The position numbers and the translations under genes were made by a program. DNA of 64,000 bases from Sporosarcina sp. ACRSM (GTDB lineage Bacteria; Bacillota; Bacilli; Bacillales_A; Planococcaceae). Each line of letters begins with the position of its first letter. Within the stretch, counting starts at the first letter, position 1. Location: assembly GCF_022346545.1 (NCBI RefSeq), contig NZ_JAKRNU010000005.1, positions 1 to 64,000 of the forward strand. Direction: 5' to 3'. A model generated the notes under the pieces. The model was not told the DNA's origin. It did no database searches and was given only the letters and a program-made list of their open reading frames with translations. Below, piece after piece: positions 44,166-52,954 of this stretch.

Positions 44166-45328
44166 TCGAACCCCTCCGCATTTTTTTGGAAAAAGCTTTT
44201 GAGTGCGTGATACACATCTTTTTTCTCCTTCAAGATATATGGACGGAATTTCGGATGGTCAATCGTCTTGTAGGTGTTCATCAACGTGGAAAAGCGATTA
44301 TACGCATTCACTTCTCCGTATCCGAACATATTCGAAACAGCCATGAGCTCGTTGACCAATTGAATGCATTTCGCATTGTCGGAAGACATGTTTTCCCCGT
44401 CCGAAAAATGAAAAGGATAAATATTATAACGGGATGGATGATACTTTTCCTTCACTAACTCCAATGCTTTGAGATATGCGGAGGAACAGATCGTTCCGCC
44501 ACTTTCCCCTTTCGTAAAGAAGTCATCTTCTGTTACAACTTTCGCTTCGGTGTGATGTGCGATAAATTCTATTTCGACACTTTCATACTTCGAACGTAAA
44601 AATTTAGTCATCCAAAAGAAAAAACTTCTCGCAATAAATTTCTCGAAATTCCCCATGGAAGCACTCGTATCCATCATGGCGAGTACAATGGCTTTGGACT
44701 CCGGCTTTTGCACTTCGTTCCAAGTTTTAAAACGAAGATCATCATTATGAAATGGTGCAATTTCTGCCTTCCCTTTCATTGCATTCCTTTTGACGGCCGA
44801 TAAAATCGTCCGTTTTTTATCAATATTGCCGATAAGACCTTTTTTTCGAATATCATTGAACTCAATTTTATCCGTTGTCGTCTCGGCATGATCCTTCCGT
44901 TCAAGATTCGGCAACTCCAGCTCTTTGAAGAGCGCTTCTTCTATTTCGGCAATGGAAACTTCCGCCTCAGTATAATCACGGCCAGGCTGATTTCCGGCTT
45001 GTTTCCCTTGCCCTTGCCCGGCCTTTTCCTGTCCTTTATCACTTGCCACGACATCCCCGACTTGACTATCTCCGTCCCCTTGCCCTACATGTTTGGACTT
45101 ATCATAGTTATAACGGATTTTATATTCATCCAAGGAACGAATTGGAATTTTAATGACTTCTTGACCATTCGACATGATAATGCTTTCTTCACTAATAATG
45201 TCGGGCAAATTATTTTGAATGGCTTCCTTTACTTTATCCATATGCCGTTTCTGATCCTGATACCCTTTCCGATGGAGGGACCAGTTTTCCTGAGAAACGA
45301 CAAACTGATTTTCCTGTTTTTCGCTCAT
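44162..45328 (-). CDS. yhbH: YhbH-like sporulation protein, DUF444
   Basis: A 388-aa protein with a C-terminal von Willebrand A-like fold ([16 protein letters not shown] is the metal-site DxSxS motif near residue 219). The N-terminal half is charged, with a G/Q/K-rich linker near 85-115 ([18 protein letters not shown]). The family occurs with PrkA and SpoVR in spore formers and many Gram-negatives. ATG at 45328 behind AGGTGTGGGTG; a GTG four codons earlier is less likely. Confidence 0.92.
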   Translation of the reverse strand: MSEKQENQFVVSQENWSLHRKGYQDQKRHMDKVKEAIQNNLPDIISEESIIMSNGQEVIKIPIRSLDEYKIRYNYDKSKHVGQGDGDSQVGDVVASDKGQEKAGQGQGKQAGNQPGRDYTEAEVSIAEIEEALFKELELPNLERKDHAETTTDKIEFNDIRKKGLIGNIDKKRTILSAVKRNAMKGKAEIAPFHNDDLRFKTWNEVQKPESKAIVLAMMDTSASMGNFEKFIARSFFFWMTKFLRSKYESVEIEFIAHHTEAKVVTEDDFFTKGESGGTICSSAYLKALELVKEKYHPSRYNIYPFHFSDGENMSSDNAKCIQLVNELMAVSNMFGYGEVNAYNRFSTLMNTYKTIDHPKFRPYILKEKKDVYHALKSFFQKNAEGFD

Positions 45329-45401
45329 TTTCACCCACACCTATCTATTATCTATCCGAAATTTTATAGTTCCAGTGTATTGAACAGCAACGATTTTTGA
45401 G

Positions 45402-45438
45402 AAAAAAACAAGACCAATGCATCATCAGTCTTGTTTTT
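45402..45438 (-). terminator. Terminator-like hairpin between prkA and yhbH
   Basis: AAAAACAAGAC pairs with GTCTTGTTTTT, with T-rich ends, in the 124-bp gap. yhbH-spoVR may be partly uncoupled from prkA, perhaps with a promoter at TTGCTG-16-TATAAA near 45370-45390. Confidence 0.78.
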
Positions 45439-45452
45439 CCCCTTCAACTTCA

Positions 45453-47348
45453 CTATCGATTCAATAGACTTCCAACATAACGTAATAACTCATTGGCAGA
45501 GGTAGAATTATAGCCGTATTCGTCAATCAATCTCGCAACAACTTCATTGATTTTCTTCAGCTGCGATTCGTCCGGCGTTTGAGATGAAGTTGTAATTTTG
45601 ACAACATCTTTTAAATCGGCAAATAATTTCTTTTGAATCGCTTCTCTTAGACGATCATGGGATCGATAGTCAAAACGCTTTCCTTTTCTCGCATAAGCGG
45701 AAATCCGTATAAGAATTTCTTCCCGGAACGCCTTTTTCGCATTTTCTGAAATCCCGATTTGTTCTTCGATCGAACGCATTAGCTTTTCGTCAGGATTCAT
45801 CTCTTCACCGGTCAATGGATCTCTCAATCTGTTTTTATTGCAATACGCTTCCACATTATCCAAATAATTATTCATTAACGTGATGGCCGATTCTTCATAC
45901 GAATAGACAAACGCTTTTTGGACTTCCTTCTTGGCAATCTCGTCGAATTCTCGTCTCGCAATGGCAATATAATTCATATACTTTTCCCTGTCTTCCTGGG
46001 AGATGGAAGCATGCTGATCCAATCCATCTTTCAAAGCACGTAGGACGTCAAGCGCATTGATGGAAGGTACTTCTTTACGAATGATGGCCGAAGATATCCG
46101 GTTGATGACATAACGCGGATCAATGCCATGCATGCCTTCATTCGGAAACTCTTTTTTCAATTCCTCCACATCGACTTGGTTAAACCCTTCCACATTTTCA
46201 CCGTCATATAACCGCATTTTCTTGACGACATCCAAGCCTTGTTTTTTCGAATCTTCCAATCTCGTCAATACCGAGAAAATCGCGGCGACACGTAAAGCAT
46301 GCGGTGCAATATGGACATGGGACATATCACTTTCCTTGATCATTTTTTCATAAATACGTTCTTCCTGGCTAACTTTCAAGTTATACGGAATCGGCATGAC
46401 GATAATTCTCGAATGCAAAGCTTCGTTCTTTTTATTGGATATAAAAGTACGGTATTCCGTTTCATTCGTATGCGCGACAATCAGTTCATCTGCGCTGATC
46501 AATGCAAATCGTCCTGCTTTGAAGTTCCCTTCCTGCGTAAGGGATAAAAGATGCCATAGAAACTTTTCGTCCAGTTTTAACATTTCTTGGAATTCCATCA
46601 TTCCTCGGTTTGCCTTATTCAATTCCCCATCAAATCGATACGCACGTGGATCTGATTCGGAACCAAATTCAGCAATCGTCGAAAAGTCGATGCTCCCTGT
46701 CAAATCCGCGATATCTTGTGATTTTGGATCAGATGGTGTAAACGTCCCAATTCCGACACGTTTATCTTCCGAGAAAAAGATCCGTTCCACTAATACATTT
46801 TCAATTTCCCCACCGTATTCTTTTTCCAGACGCATCGTATTCAAAGGGGATAAGCTGCCTTCGATTCGAATGCCATACGCTTCATAAAAGTCATGACGCA
46901 AATGTTGCGGAATCAGATGAAGAGGGTCCTCATGCATCGGACAACCTTTAATAGCGTAAACCGCCCCTTCATCTGTTCGGGAGTAGCTTTCAAGTCCTCT
47001 TTTCAACAAAGTTACAATGGTCGACTTACCGCCACTTACCGGTCCCATTAACAATAAAATCCGCTTTCGGACATCTAATCTCTTTGCAGCTGGATGAAAA
47101 TATTCTTCCACTAACCGCTCAATCGCATCTTCCAACCCGAAAATTTCTTCTCCAAAAAACTGATAGAGGCGTTTTCCATCTCTTTCAATTAACCCCGAGC
47201 TTTTAATCATATTGTAAACACGCGAATGGGCTGTCTGGGCCACTTCTTTCCTTTTCTTTACAATGTCCAAATACTCCGCAAATGTACCTTCCCACTTCAA
47301 CTTGTTTTCTTCTTCTCTAAAGCTTCTTACTTTGTCTAAGATATCCAT
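45453..47348 (-). CDS. prkA: PrkA, AAA+ serine kinase/protease-like protein
   Basis: A 631-aa protein of the PrkA/YeaG family. The N-terminal AAA module has Walker A LLMGPVSGGKST near 98-109, and a C-terminal PrkA domain follows. It has been described as a serine kinase and later as an ATP-dependent protease acting in sporulation, so the activity is still open. ATG with GGAGGG upstream. It heads the prkA-yhbH-spoVR cluster, and CATACTAT about 45 bp upstream might be a sigma-E -10 element, with no clear -35. Confidence 0.93.
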   Translation of the reverse strand: MDILDKVRSFREEENKLKWEGTFAEYLDIVKKRKEVAQTAHSRVYNMIKSSGLIERDGKRLYQFFGEEIFGLEDAIERLVEEYFHPAAKRLDVRKRILLLMGPVSGGKSTIVTLLKRGLESYSRTDEGAVYAIKGCPMHEDPLHLIPQHLRHDFYEAYGIRIEGSLSPLNTMRLEKEYGGEIENVLVERIFFSEDKRVGIGTFTPSDPKSQDIADLTGSIDFSTIAEFGSESDPRAYRFDGELNKANRGMMEFQEMLKLDEKFLWHLLSLTQEGNFKAGRFALISADELIVAHTNETEYRTFISNKKNEALHSRIIVMPIPYNLKVSQEERIYEKMIKESDMSHVHIAPHALRVAAIFSVLTRLEDSKKQGLDVVKKMRLYDGENVEGFNQVDVEELKKEFPNEGMHGIDPRYVINRISSAIIRKEVPSINALDVLRALKDGLDQHASISQEDREKYMNYIAIARREFDEIAKKEVQKAFVYSYEESAITLMNNYLDNVEAYCNKNRLRDPLTGEEMNPDEKLMRSIEEQIGISENAKKAFREEILIRISAYARKGKRFDYRSHDRLREAIQKKLFADLKDVVKITTSSQTPDESQLKKINEVVARLIDEYGYNSTSANELLRYVGSLLNR

Positions 47349-47430
47349 TGAATTCCCTCCATTCAGGGCATGGTTTTATCTATAGTATGCGTGGAACAAG
47401 CTAATCATGACGGCTCTATGAAAACATAAG

Positions 47431-47482
47431 AAAAGCGCTATGTTCATAAACGAATGTTAATCGTCTTGAACGTAGCGCTTTT
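47431..47482 (-). terminator. Terminator after the DUF368 gene
   Basis: AAAAGCGCTA and TAGCGCTTTT form the outer stem, GTTC and GAAC an inner one. T-rich on both strands, directly after the stop at 47485. Confidence 0.85.
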
Positions 47483-47484
47483 CA

Positions 47485-48312
47485 TCATTTACTTTCAACA
47501 AGTCTATCATTCGGCGAACTGAATAAGTTCCCGACGATCAGCCCTGTAATGAAGGCAATCACACTGAGTACAAACGGTGTGCCGCTTTCTGGTATGCCGG
47601 GATAAACGATAAATAAAGATCCGATAACAAGACCAATCATCGCTGCAAATGTCGCGTATTTATAGTGCGACAGCAAATATTGAATCGTCTTGCCACTAAT
47701 AAGCAATCCAACGACCATACCGGCACCAATGACGATGATGATTGGAAGATTGAAATTTGAAAGTGCCCCGATTACCGTTGAATAAACGCCAAGCACTAAC
47801 AATAATAAGGACCCACTGATCCCAGGCAATAACATTGCCACGCTGCCTGTTAATCCCGCTAAAAAGAGCAGGATTGCGTTTCCGCCAGTCAAAGCAGTGA
47901 TCGGTTTTTGACCATGTGGTAGCATCGACGCTGCAATGGCTAGTAAAATTCCTACGGCAAAAATGAGCAGGAAATGGGACCACTTGAAATTCTTTTTCAC
48001 ATTCGCTTGTTTCGCGATAAAAGGAAGGACGCCGATCATCAGTCCTAAGAAAAAATATTGTGTTGGAGCATGATAATTTTTCAATAAAAAATCCATCACT
48101 TTGCTGAATACAAGTAGCGTAACAGCAATGCCAATTGCTAACGGCACCAAAAAACCGATATGCTTTTTCCAGTCACGACTGAAAAAACCTCTGATTGCCG
48201 TTAACAACTCATCGTATATTCCTAAAATGTTGGCGATGGTTGCTCCGCCCGATCCAGGAATAAGATCGCTGATTCCCATGAAGAATCCGCGATATAAATT
48301 TCTCCACTGCAT
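47485..48312 (-). CDS. DUF368 membrane protein (PopT-type polyprenyl-phosphate transporter)
   Basis: A 275-aa polytopic membrane protein with about 8-9 hydrophobic helices. It has two copies of the re-entrant family motif: SDLIPGSGGATIANILGIYD near 15 and MLLPGISGSLLLLVLGVY near 159. DUF368 proteins have been reported to recycle undecaprenyl phosphate across the membrane, a lipid carrier for cell-wall synthesis. This assignment to PopT rests on family membership only. GGAGGAACAGG precedes the ATG. Confidence 0.88.
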   Translation of the reverse strand: MQWRNLYRGFFMGISDLIPGSGGATIANILGIYDELLTAIRGFFSRDWKKHIGFLVPLAIGIAVTLLVFSKVMDFLLKNYHAPTQYFFLGLMIGVLPFIAKQANVKKNFKWSHFLLIFAVGILLAIAASMLPHGQKPITALTGGNAILLFLAGLTGSVAMLLPGISGSLLLLVLGVYSTVIGALSNFNLPIIIVIGAGMVVGLLISGKTIQYLLSHYKYATFAAMIGLVIGSLFIVYPGIPESGTPFVLSVIAFITGLIVGNLFSSPNDRLVESK

Positions 48313-48479
48313 AAAACCTGTTCCTCCAATTTCAATTGAATGTTCTTAGTATACCATTTTACGAAGATGAAATGGAGGGTCTCTCTTCTTATTTCCCTTC
48401 CTATCCTTTGGATTTCCCCTTCATTTTCCAACTGTCTAAGACGGCTAAGGGATTGAAAAGTTCCTTTTTTGATATACTT

Positions 48480-48502
48480 GCCGCCTCGGCGTAATCGAGA
48501 CG
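48480..48502. repeat. Fragment of the dispersed hairpin element, inverted
   Basis: GCCTCGGCGTAATCGAGACGC is the reverse complement of a segment close to the end of the elements at 13566, 19921 and 31500 (GACGCAATTACGCCGAGGC). It is too short to be certain. Confidence 0.45.
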
Positions 48503-48544
48503 CTTTTAATGTAACAGTCCACCCCAGTTAGATGAAGTGAATTT

Positions 48545-48578
48545 AAAAAGTGCCGGCGTATTACTCGCTAGCACTTTC
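48545..48578 (-). terminator. Terminator of the acyl-CoA dehydrogenase gene
   Basis: AAAGTGC and GCACTTT pair on the minus strand and end in TTTTTAAATT, 7 bp after the stop codon. Confidence 0.75.
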
Positions 48579-48584
48579 TTTAGC

Positions 48585-49733
48585 TTATAAGCCCATTTTC
48601 TTCGCAATGATTCCTTTCATGATTTCATTTGTCCCTGCGTAAATCGATGCGACCGGAATATCCCGATAACGCCTCGCAATCTTATAATCTTCCATATAAC
48701 CATAGCCCCCATGTAACCGCATACATTCCGAAGAGATTTCATGGGCGGTTTCAGTTAGCCAATATTTAGCCATGGACACTTTTTTAACAATTTCCTTGCC
48801 TTGTATATGATCTTCGATGAGCGATTCGAGAAACGTTTTTCCAAGTTCCACTTTTGTCGCCATTTCTGCTAGTTTAAATTGGGTATTCTGGAAAGAGGAG
48901 ACCGGCTTTCCGAATGCTTTACGGGATTTCACATAATTAATGGTCATTTCAAGCATATCCTCGGATGCAATTTGCGCACCTATAGCTACGACGAGTCGCT
49001 CCTGTTGAAGCTTTTCCATGAGATATGGAAAGCCTTGACCTTCTTCACCAAGCAAGTTTGCGATAGGAACACGACAGTCTTCAAAGTATAGCTCTGCTGT
49101 ATCTTGCGCATGAAGACCGACTTTGTCCAAGTTTCGGCCTTTTGTGAATCCTGGCGTCCCTTCTTCCACCACAAGGAGACTGATTCCCCGATGCTTCGGT
49201 TCAGCACTTGGATCCGTTTTTACGACGACGACGAATAAGTTACCATTGACCCCATTCGTGATAAACGTCTTTTGCCCATTCACAATATAATGATCCCCAT
49301 CACGAATGGCTGTTGTCTGCACATTCGCCAAATCGGAACCTGTATCCGGCTCAGTCATTGCAATCCCTGTAATATAGTCTGCAGAGGTGCAACCAGGCAG
49401 CCAACGTTCTAATTGTTCTGGAGAACCATAAGCTTCGATATAAGGAACGACAATATCATTATGCAAACTAATACCGACTAAACTTGTACCGACCCTTTCC
49501 AACTCTTCCGTAATAACGACGCTAAAGGTAAAATCAAGTTCAAGCCCCCCGTAATCTTCGCTCACTTGCGGACAAAGAAAACCTAACTCGCCGAGACCTT
49601 TCCAAAACGACTTTGGGATAATCCCTTCCCTCTCCCACTTCTTATAGTTCGGCACCGCTTCATTTTGCAAAAATTTTCGAAGCGTTTTTCGGAACATGAG
49701 ATGTTCTTCCCCTTCAAACCTGTATCTCCCCAC
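48585..49733 (-). CDS. Acyl-CoA dehydrogenase (LCAD/isovaleryl-type catalytic layout)
   Basis: FAD enzyme that oxidises acyl-CoA and hands electrons to EtfAB. It has TGIAMTEPDTGSDLANV and the FITNG flavin region near 158. The usual C-terminal catalytic glutamate (YEGT) is alanine here (YAGTNEIMKGI), but a glutamate-arginine pair is present in KLQQERLVVA (Glu245 from this start), the place used by long-chain and isovaleryl-CoA dehydrogenases. The enzyme is therefore probably active. I chose the GTG at 49733 with AAAGG 9 nt upstream; the TTG at 49739 is too close. No acyl-CoA genes are adjacent. Confidence 0.88.
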   Translation of the reverse strand: MGRYRFEGEEHLMFRKTLRKFLQNEAVPNYKKWEREGIIPKSFWKGLGELGFLCPQVSEDYGGLELDFTFSVVITEELERVGTSLVGISLHNDIVVPYIEAYGSPEQLERWLPGCTSADYITGIAMTEPDTGSDLANVQTTAIRDGDHYIVNGQKTFITNGVNGNLFVVVVKTDPSAEPKHRGISLLVVEEGTPGFTKGRNLDKVGLHAQDTAELYFEDCRVPIANLLGEEGQGFPYLMEKLQQERLVVAIGAQIASEDMLEMTINYVKSRKAFGKPVSSFQNTQFKLAEMATKVELGKTFLESLIEDHIQGKEIVKKVSMAKYWLTETAHEISSECMRLHGGYGYMEDYKIARRYRDIPVASIYAGTNEIMKGIIAKKMGL

Positions 49734-49739
49734 TAGCAA

Positions 49740-49990
49740 GCCCCTTTCTTTTCATTCATTACGCCTTAACGTAAATGTAATACATTTCCAATGATTCCCG
49801 GCATGCGAAACGTGACTTGGAAATGCGTGGCAGACCGCAGCCATCCGCGCTCTAAATCCTATCAAAGCACGTTTATCAAACTTAAGCAACTAACAAGTTA
49901 CAATTGTTCAAAAATACAGCCACCACACTTGGCACAACAGCGTCCAGAAAACGGAAAATCATTTTCTCCCTCGAAGTTCTATGAAGTTAA
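49740..49990. other. Intergenic region upstream of rpoN
   Basis: The 326-bp gap between the divergent acyl-CoA dehydrogenase and rpoN contains the rpoN promoter and cre site at its right end. In the left 250 bp I saw no gene, strong hairpin or repeat. Confidence 0.5.
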
Positions 49991-50026
49991 TGCTATAATA
50001 GCATCATATCAATGAAAGCGCTGCCA
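49991..50026 (+). promoter_or_regulatory. rpoN promoter (extended -10) with a CcpA cre site downstream
   Basis: TGCTATAAT at 49991-49999 is an extended -10 with no good -35. TGAAAGCGCTGCCA at 50013-50026 fits cre (TGWAANCGNTNWCA) with one mismatch and would lie about +8 to +21 relative to the start of transcription, a typical repressing position. sigL of B. subtilis is known to be under CcpA control. Confidence 0.75.
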
Positions 50027-50059
50027 AAATTTATTGTCCATGAGAGGAAGTGATACATT

Positions 50060-51373
50060 ATGGAGCTAGTTCTTCACCAAAAGCTGGAACAAAAACTATT
50101 AATGACCTTTGAGCTTAGGCAAGCAATTGAACTATTACAATATTCTACTTTTGAACTCGAACAATTTATCAGGGAACAGGAACTTGAAAATCCTTTGATC
50201 GAATTGAAGGAAAAGGATGGACAAAATCAATATGAAGAGCGTATCCAAAGGGTTTCTCCGACATCGGACTCTTCTGAATCCCTGATTGAAAAAACCCGAT
50301 CATTTGAGGCCAATATGAGAGATGAATTATTTGCACAAGCAAAATTCATGTTCTCAGATGAGCATAAGCGCTTCTTGTTGAGCACACTTATTTATAACTT
50401 GGATGATAACGGCTATTTAAATCTGCCGGATGGAGATTTTATGATATCCCTAAACTTGACCGACCTTGACATAGAACGAGGAATCCATTTACTCCAACAG
50501 TTTGCACCGCTCGGTACAGGTGCACGGTCGTTGAAAGAATGCCTACTATTACAGCTGCAGTACAGCTATCCAGATGAAAAAGAGGCGGAATATTTAGTGG
50601 ACCATCATTTGCAGTTATTAGCAGATCGCAAATGGAATGAGCTATCAGTTTTGATGAAAATACCATTAGCAGAAGTGAAAAGGTTGTCTGATTTAATTCG
50701 TTCGCTGAATCCTCGACCATGTACGTTCATGGCCGATTTTGCAACCGATTATTTGAACCCGGATATAATCGTTGAATACATAAACGATGAATTTACATTC
50801 CACTTGAATGATGGCAATTTGCCTTCCATCCACATCCATCAAGATTACTCGGGTTATTTGCGAGGAAAAAGTGATGTTGCCAACTATATGCACGAGCATT
50901 ACAAAAGCTATCAATGGCTTCTGAACAGTATTGAACAGCGACGTAATACAATTATCTCCATTATGCACGTACTGCTCGAAAAACAGAAAAACTTCTTCTT
51001 GACGGGACTTCAAGCATTGGAGCCCCTCACTTTGAAAGATGTGGCGGATGAGATTGGCATGCATGAGTCTACCGTCAGTCGTGCGACGGCGAATAAAGTC
51101 ATTCAAACACCATTAGGCTCCTTCAATCTTCGGTTGCTTTTTACATCGAAGCTGGAAACGACCGATGGAAACAGCATCTCCCAAACAACCGTCAAATCCT
51201 TGCTAAAAAGCTTTATCGATCAGGAAGACAAATTCAAGCCCCATTCCGATCAAAAAATTGCCGACTATTTGAAATCCGAAAAAGGAATCACCATTTCCAG
51301 ACGGACGATCAGTAAGTATCGGGAAGAACTGAATATCCCTTCTTCAAGTCGAAGGAAAGAGATTCGCGTATAA
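50060..51373 (+). CDS. rpoN: RNA polymerase sigma-54 factor
   Basis: A 437-aa sigma-54 (SigL type). Region I is glutamine- and leucine-rich (QKLLMTFELRQAIELLQYST). The core-binding domain follows, then a helix-turn-helix (LKDVADEIGMHESTVSRATANK near 330) and the RpoN box-like segment RRTISKYREEL near 416. It requires AAA+ activators, and none is encoded in this window. Likely targets (levanase, acetoin or arginine catabolism in B. subtilis) are not visible here. Confidence 0.95.
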   Translation: MELVLHQKLEQKLLMTFELRQAIELLQYSTFELEQFIREQELENPLIELKEKDGQNQYEERIQRVSPTSDSSESLIEKTRSFEANMRDELFAQAKFMFSDEHKRFLLSTLIYNLDDNGYLNLPDGDFMISLNLTDLDIERGIHLLQQFAPLGTGARSLKECLLLQLQYSYPDEKEAEYLVDHHLQLLADRKWNELSVLMKIPLAEVKRLSDLIRSLNPRPCTFMADFATDYLNPDIIVEYINDEFTFHLNDGNLPSIHIHQDYSGYLRGKSDVANYMHEHYKSYQWLLNSIEQRRNTIISIMHVLLEKQKNFFLTGLQALEPLTLKDVADEIGMHESTVSRATANKVIQTPLGSFNLRLLFTSKLETTDGNSISQTTVKSLLKSFIDQEDKFKPHSDQKIADYLKSEKGITISRRTISKYREELNIPSSSRRKEIRV

Positions 51374-51374
51374 G

Positions 51375-51417
51375 AACAAAAGCGTAGGGCGCCTGCCTAT
51401 ACGCCCGGAGTCTAGAC
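51375..51417. repeat. Short dispersed element, copy a
   Basis: AACAAAAGCGTAGGGCG followed by CCTGCCTATACGCCCGGAG and TCTAGACG. The same ends recur 102 bp downstream at 51477. It can fold through GGGCG / CGCCC. It starts 2 bp after the rpoN stop. Confidence 0.75.
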
Positions 51418-51476
51418 GGTAACTAACTCCATTCCTACTTATCCACAATGCGAGATTTTATAATTTCCTAGATAAT

Positions 51477-51515
51477 AACAAAAGCGCAGGGCGTCTGGCG
51501 CTCAGAGTCTAGACG
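51477..51515. repeat. Short dispersed element, copy b
   Basis: AACAAAAGCGCAGGGCGTCT through AGTCTAGACG, the second copy of the element at 51375 with a 4-bp shorter middle. Both copies end in AGTCTAGACG, which contains the palindrome TCTAGA. Confidence 0.75.
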
Positions 51516-51520
51516 AAAGC

Positions 51521-51561
51521 AAAAAACGTCAAGGTAGCAAACTAACTACCTTGACGTTTTA
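51521..51561. terminator. Bidirectional terminator between rpoN and trhO
   Basis: AAAACGTCAAGGTAG pairs perfectly with CTACCTTGACGTTTT around a short loop, with A/T-runs on both sides. Confidence 0.9.
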
Positions 51562-51567
51562 TTCGTA

Positions 51568-52545
51568 TTAATTGGATGCAAGCACTTCATTTTTACGACG
51601 TTCGATCGCTTCCAAGCGTGCATCGTACTCTTCGACCGTCAACTTATGCTCGACGAAGTAGCGATTGCGCGGATGTGTGCGACATTCGTCCGAACAGCTG
51701 CGCATATAGAAATGCTCATTTTCCTCAGAGCAGAGGATCTTCGCATTACATTCAGGGTTCGCACAGTTCACATAGCGCTCACATGGCGTTCCATCGAAAT
51801 GATCACGACCAACGACCACATGCTCCACCTGGTTGATCGGTACAGCAATCCGCTCATCGAATACGTACATTTGTCCGTCCCAAAGCTGTCCTTTTGCGAC
51901 AGGATCTTTCCCATACGTGGCAATACCGCCATGCAATTGGCCTACATCTTCAAAGCCTTCGCGTACGAGCCAGCCAGAGAACTTCTCACAGCGAATGCCT
52001 CCTGTACAATATGTCAGGATTTTCTTCCCTTCGAACATCTCCCGGTTCTCTTGAATCCATTCCGGCAAATCACGGAAGTTTTCAATGTCCGGACGAACTG
52101 CCCCCCGGAAATGTCCTAAATCGAACTCATAATCATTCCTTGCATCGATGATAATCGTATCCTCTTCCTGCATTTGCTTGAACCATTCTTCAGGGCTTAA
52201 GCGTTTTCCTGTCAATTCATTCGGATTGATATCTTCATCCAAACTTAAATTGACAATTTCTTTACGCGGACGCACATGCATTTTCTTAAACGCATGACCG
52301 TCTGCTTCATCGATTTTAAATACGATATCGCTGAAACGCTCATCACTTCTCAACAGTTCCATATAGGCATCTGTCTGCTCAATCGTACCGGAACATGTTC
52401 CGTTGATTCCTTCTGTTCCGACTAGGATACGACCTTTCAAACCGATTTCCTTACAAGCTGCCAAATGTTCCGCTGCGAACGTTTCTGGGTCTTCGACAGG
52501 TACATATTTATAGTACAGAAGAACCCGATAAGCATTTTTCTCCAT
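51568..52545 (-). CDS. trhO: tRNA uridine(34) hydroxylase (rhodanese family)
   Basis: Oxygen-dependent enzyme that makes 5-hydroxyuridine at tRNA position 34 (YbfQ/YceA type, 325 aa). An N-terminal acylphosphatase-like domain (1-95) precedes a rhodanese domain with the active cysteine in [16 protein letters not shown] near 185. A C-terminal cysteine cluster ([18 protein letters not shown] and RSCSDEC) may bind metal, as seen in Bacillales members. ATG at 52545 with AAGGTGG upstream. Confidence 0.92.
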   Translation of the reverse strand: MEKNAYRVLLYYKYVPVEDPETFAAEHLAACKEIGLKGRILVGTEGINGTCSGTIEQTDAYMELLRSDERFSDIVFKIDEADGHAFKKMHVRPRKEIVNLSLDEDINPNELTGKRLSPEEWFKQMQEEDTIIIDARNDYEFDLGHFRGAVRPDIENFRDLPEWIQENREMFEGKKILTYCTGGIRCEKFSGWLVREGFEDVGQLHGGIATYGKDPVAKGQLWDGQMYVFDERIAVPINQVEHVVVGRDHFDGTPCERYVNCANPECNAKILCSEENEHFYMRSCSDECRTHPRNRYFVEHKLTVEEYDARLEAIERRKNEVLASN

Positions 52546-52665
52546 TTTTCCAACCACCTTGTTTTTTATAATTGCATGTTATAGCCAACAACCGGATCGG
52601 ATGATACATATGGTTTTGTCAACATACAAAAGCAATCCCGTATTCACAAAATCCGGGACCTTGAC

Positions 52666-52674
52666 ATTATAACA
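52666..52674 (-). promoter_or_regulatory. Extended -10 promoter candidate for trhO
   Basis: The minus strand reads TGTTATAAT, 120 bp upstream of the trhO start, with no good -35. A TGTCGAA near 52684 resembles a Spo0A box but is short enough to occur by chance. The rest of the 52546-52954 gap holds only the pdaC-like promoter. Confidence 0.5.
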
Positions 52675-52818
52675 CATGGCCGTTGTCGAAAAAAGGATTT
52701 TCCATGTCAAAATGGACGATGCAAATCGCTTGGCAGCATTTTTCATACACCTATAAATTATAGATTCGTAGTTTTTTCAAAGTTAGCAAACTAATATCTT
52801 CCGTTTTTTTGTCAATCC

Positions 52819-52847
52819 TTGGTTTGCTTTTCATTTTCATGTATACT
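52819..52847 (+). promoter_or_regulatory. Sigma-A promoter of the PdaC-like deacetylase
   Basis: TTGGTT, 17 bp and TATACT, about 110 bp upstream of the ATG at 52955. Confidence 0.65.
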
Positions 52848-52954
52848 AGTAGAATAGAATTACCGACTGAATTCGACATTATCTAACTAGATTTTTGAAA
52901 CTATTTCTAGATTCGCCCGTCTAACTTTCTATAACTAAAAAAGGAGTATTCTGT

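Noticed and set aside
48480..48502. Full copy of the dispersed hairpin element
   Set aside because: Only about 21 bp match, so it is reported as a low-confidence fragment and not as a copy.
52684..52690. Spo0A box TGTCGAA upstream of trhO
   Set aside because: A 7-bp match is expected by chance in a window this long, and it is not positioned at a clear promoter.
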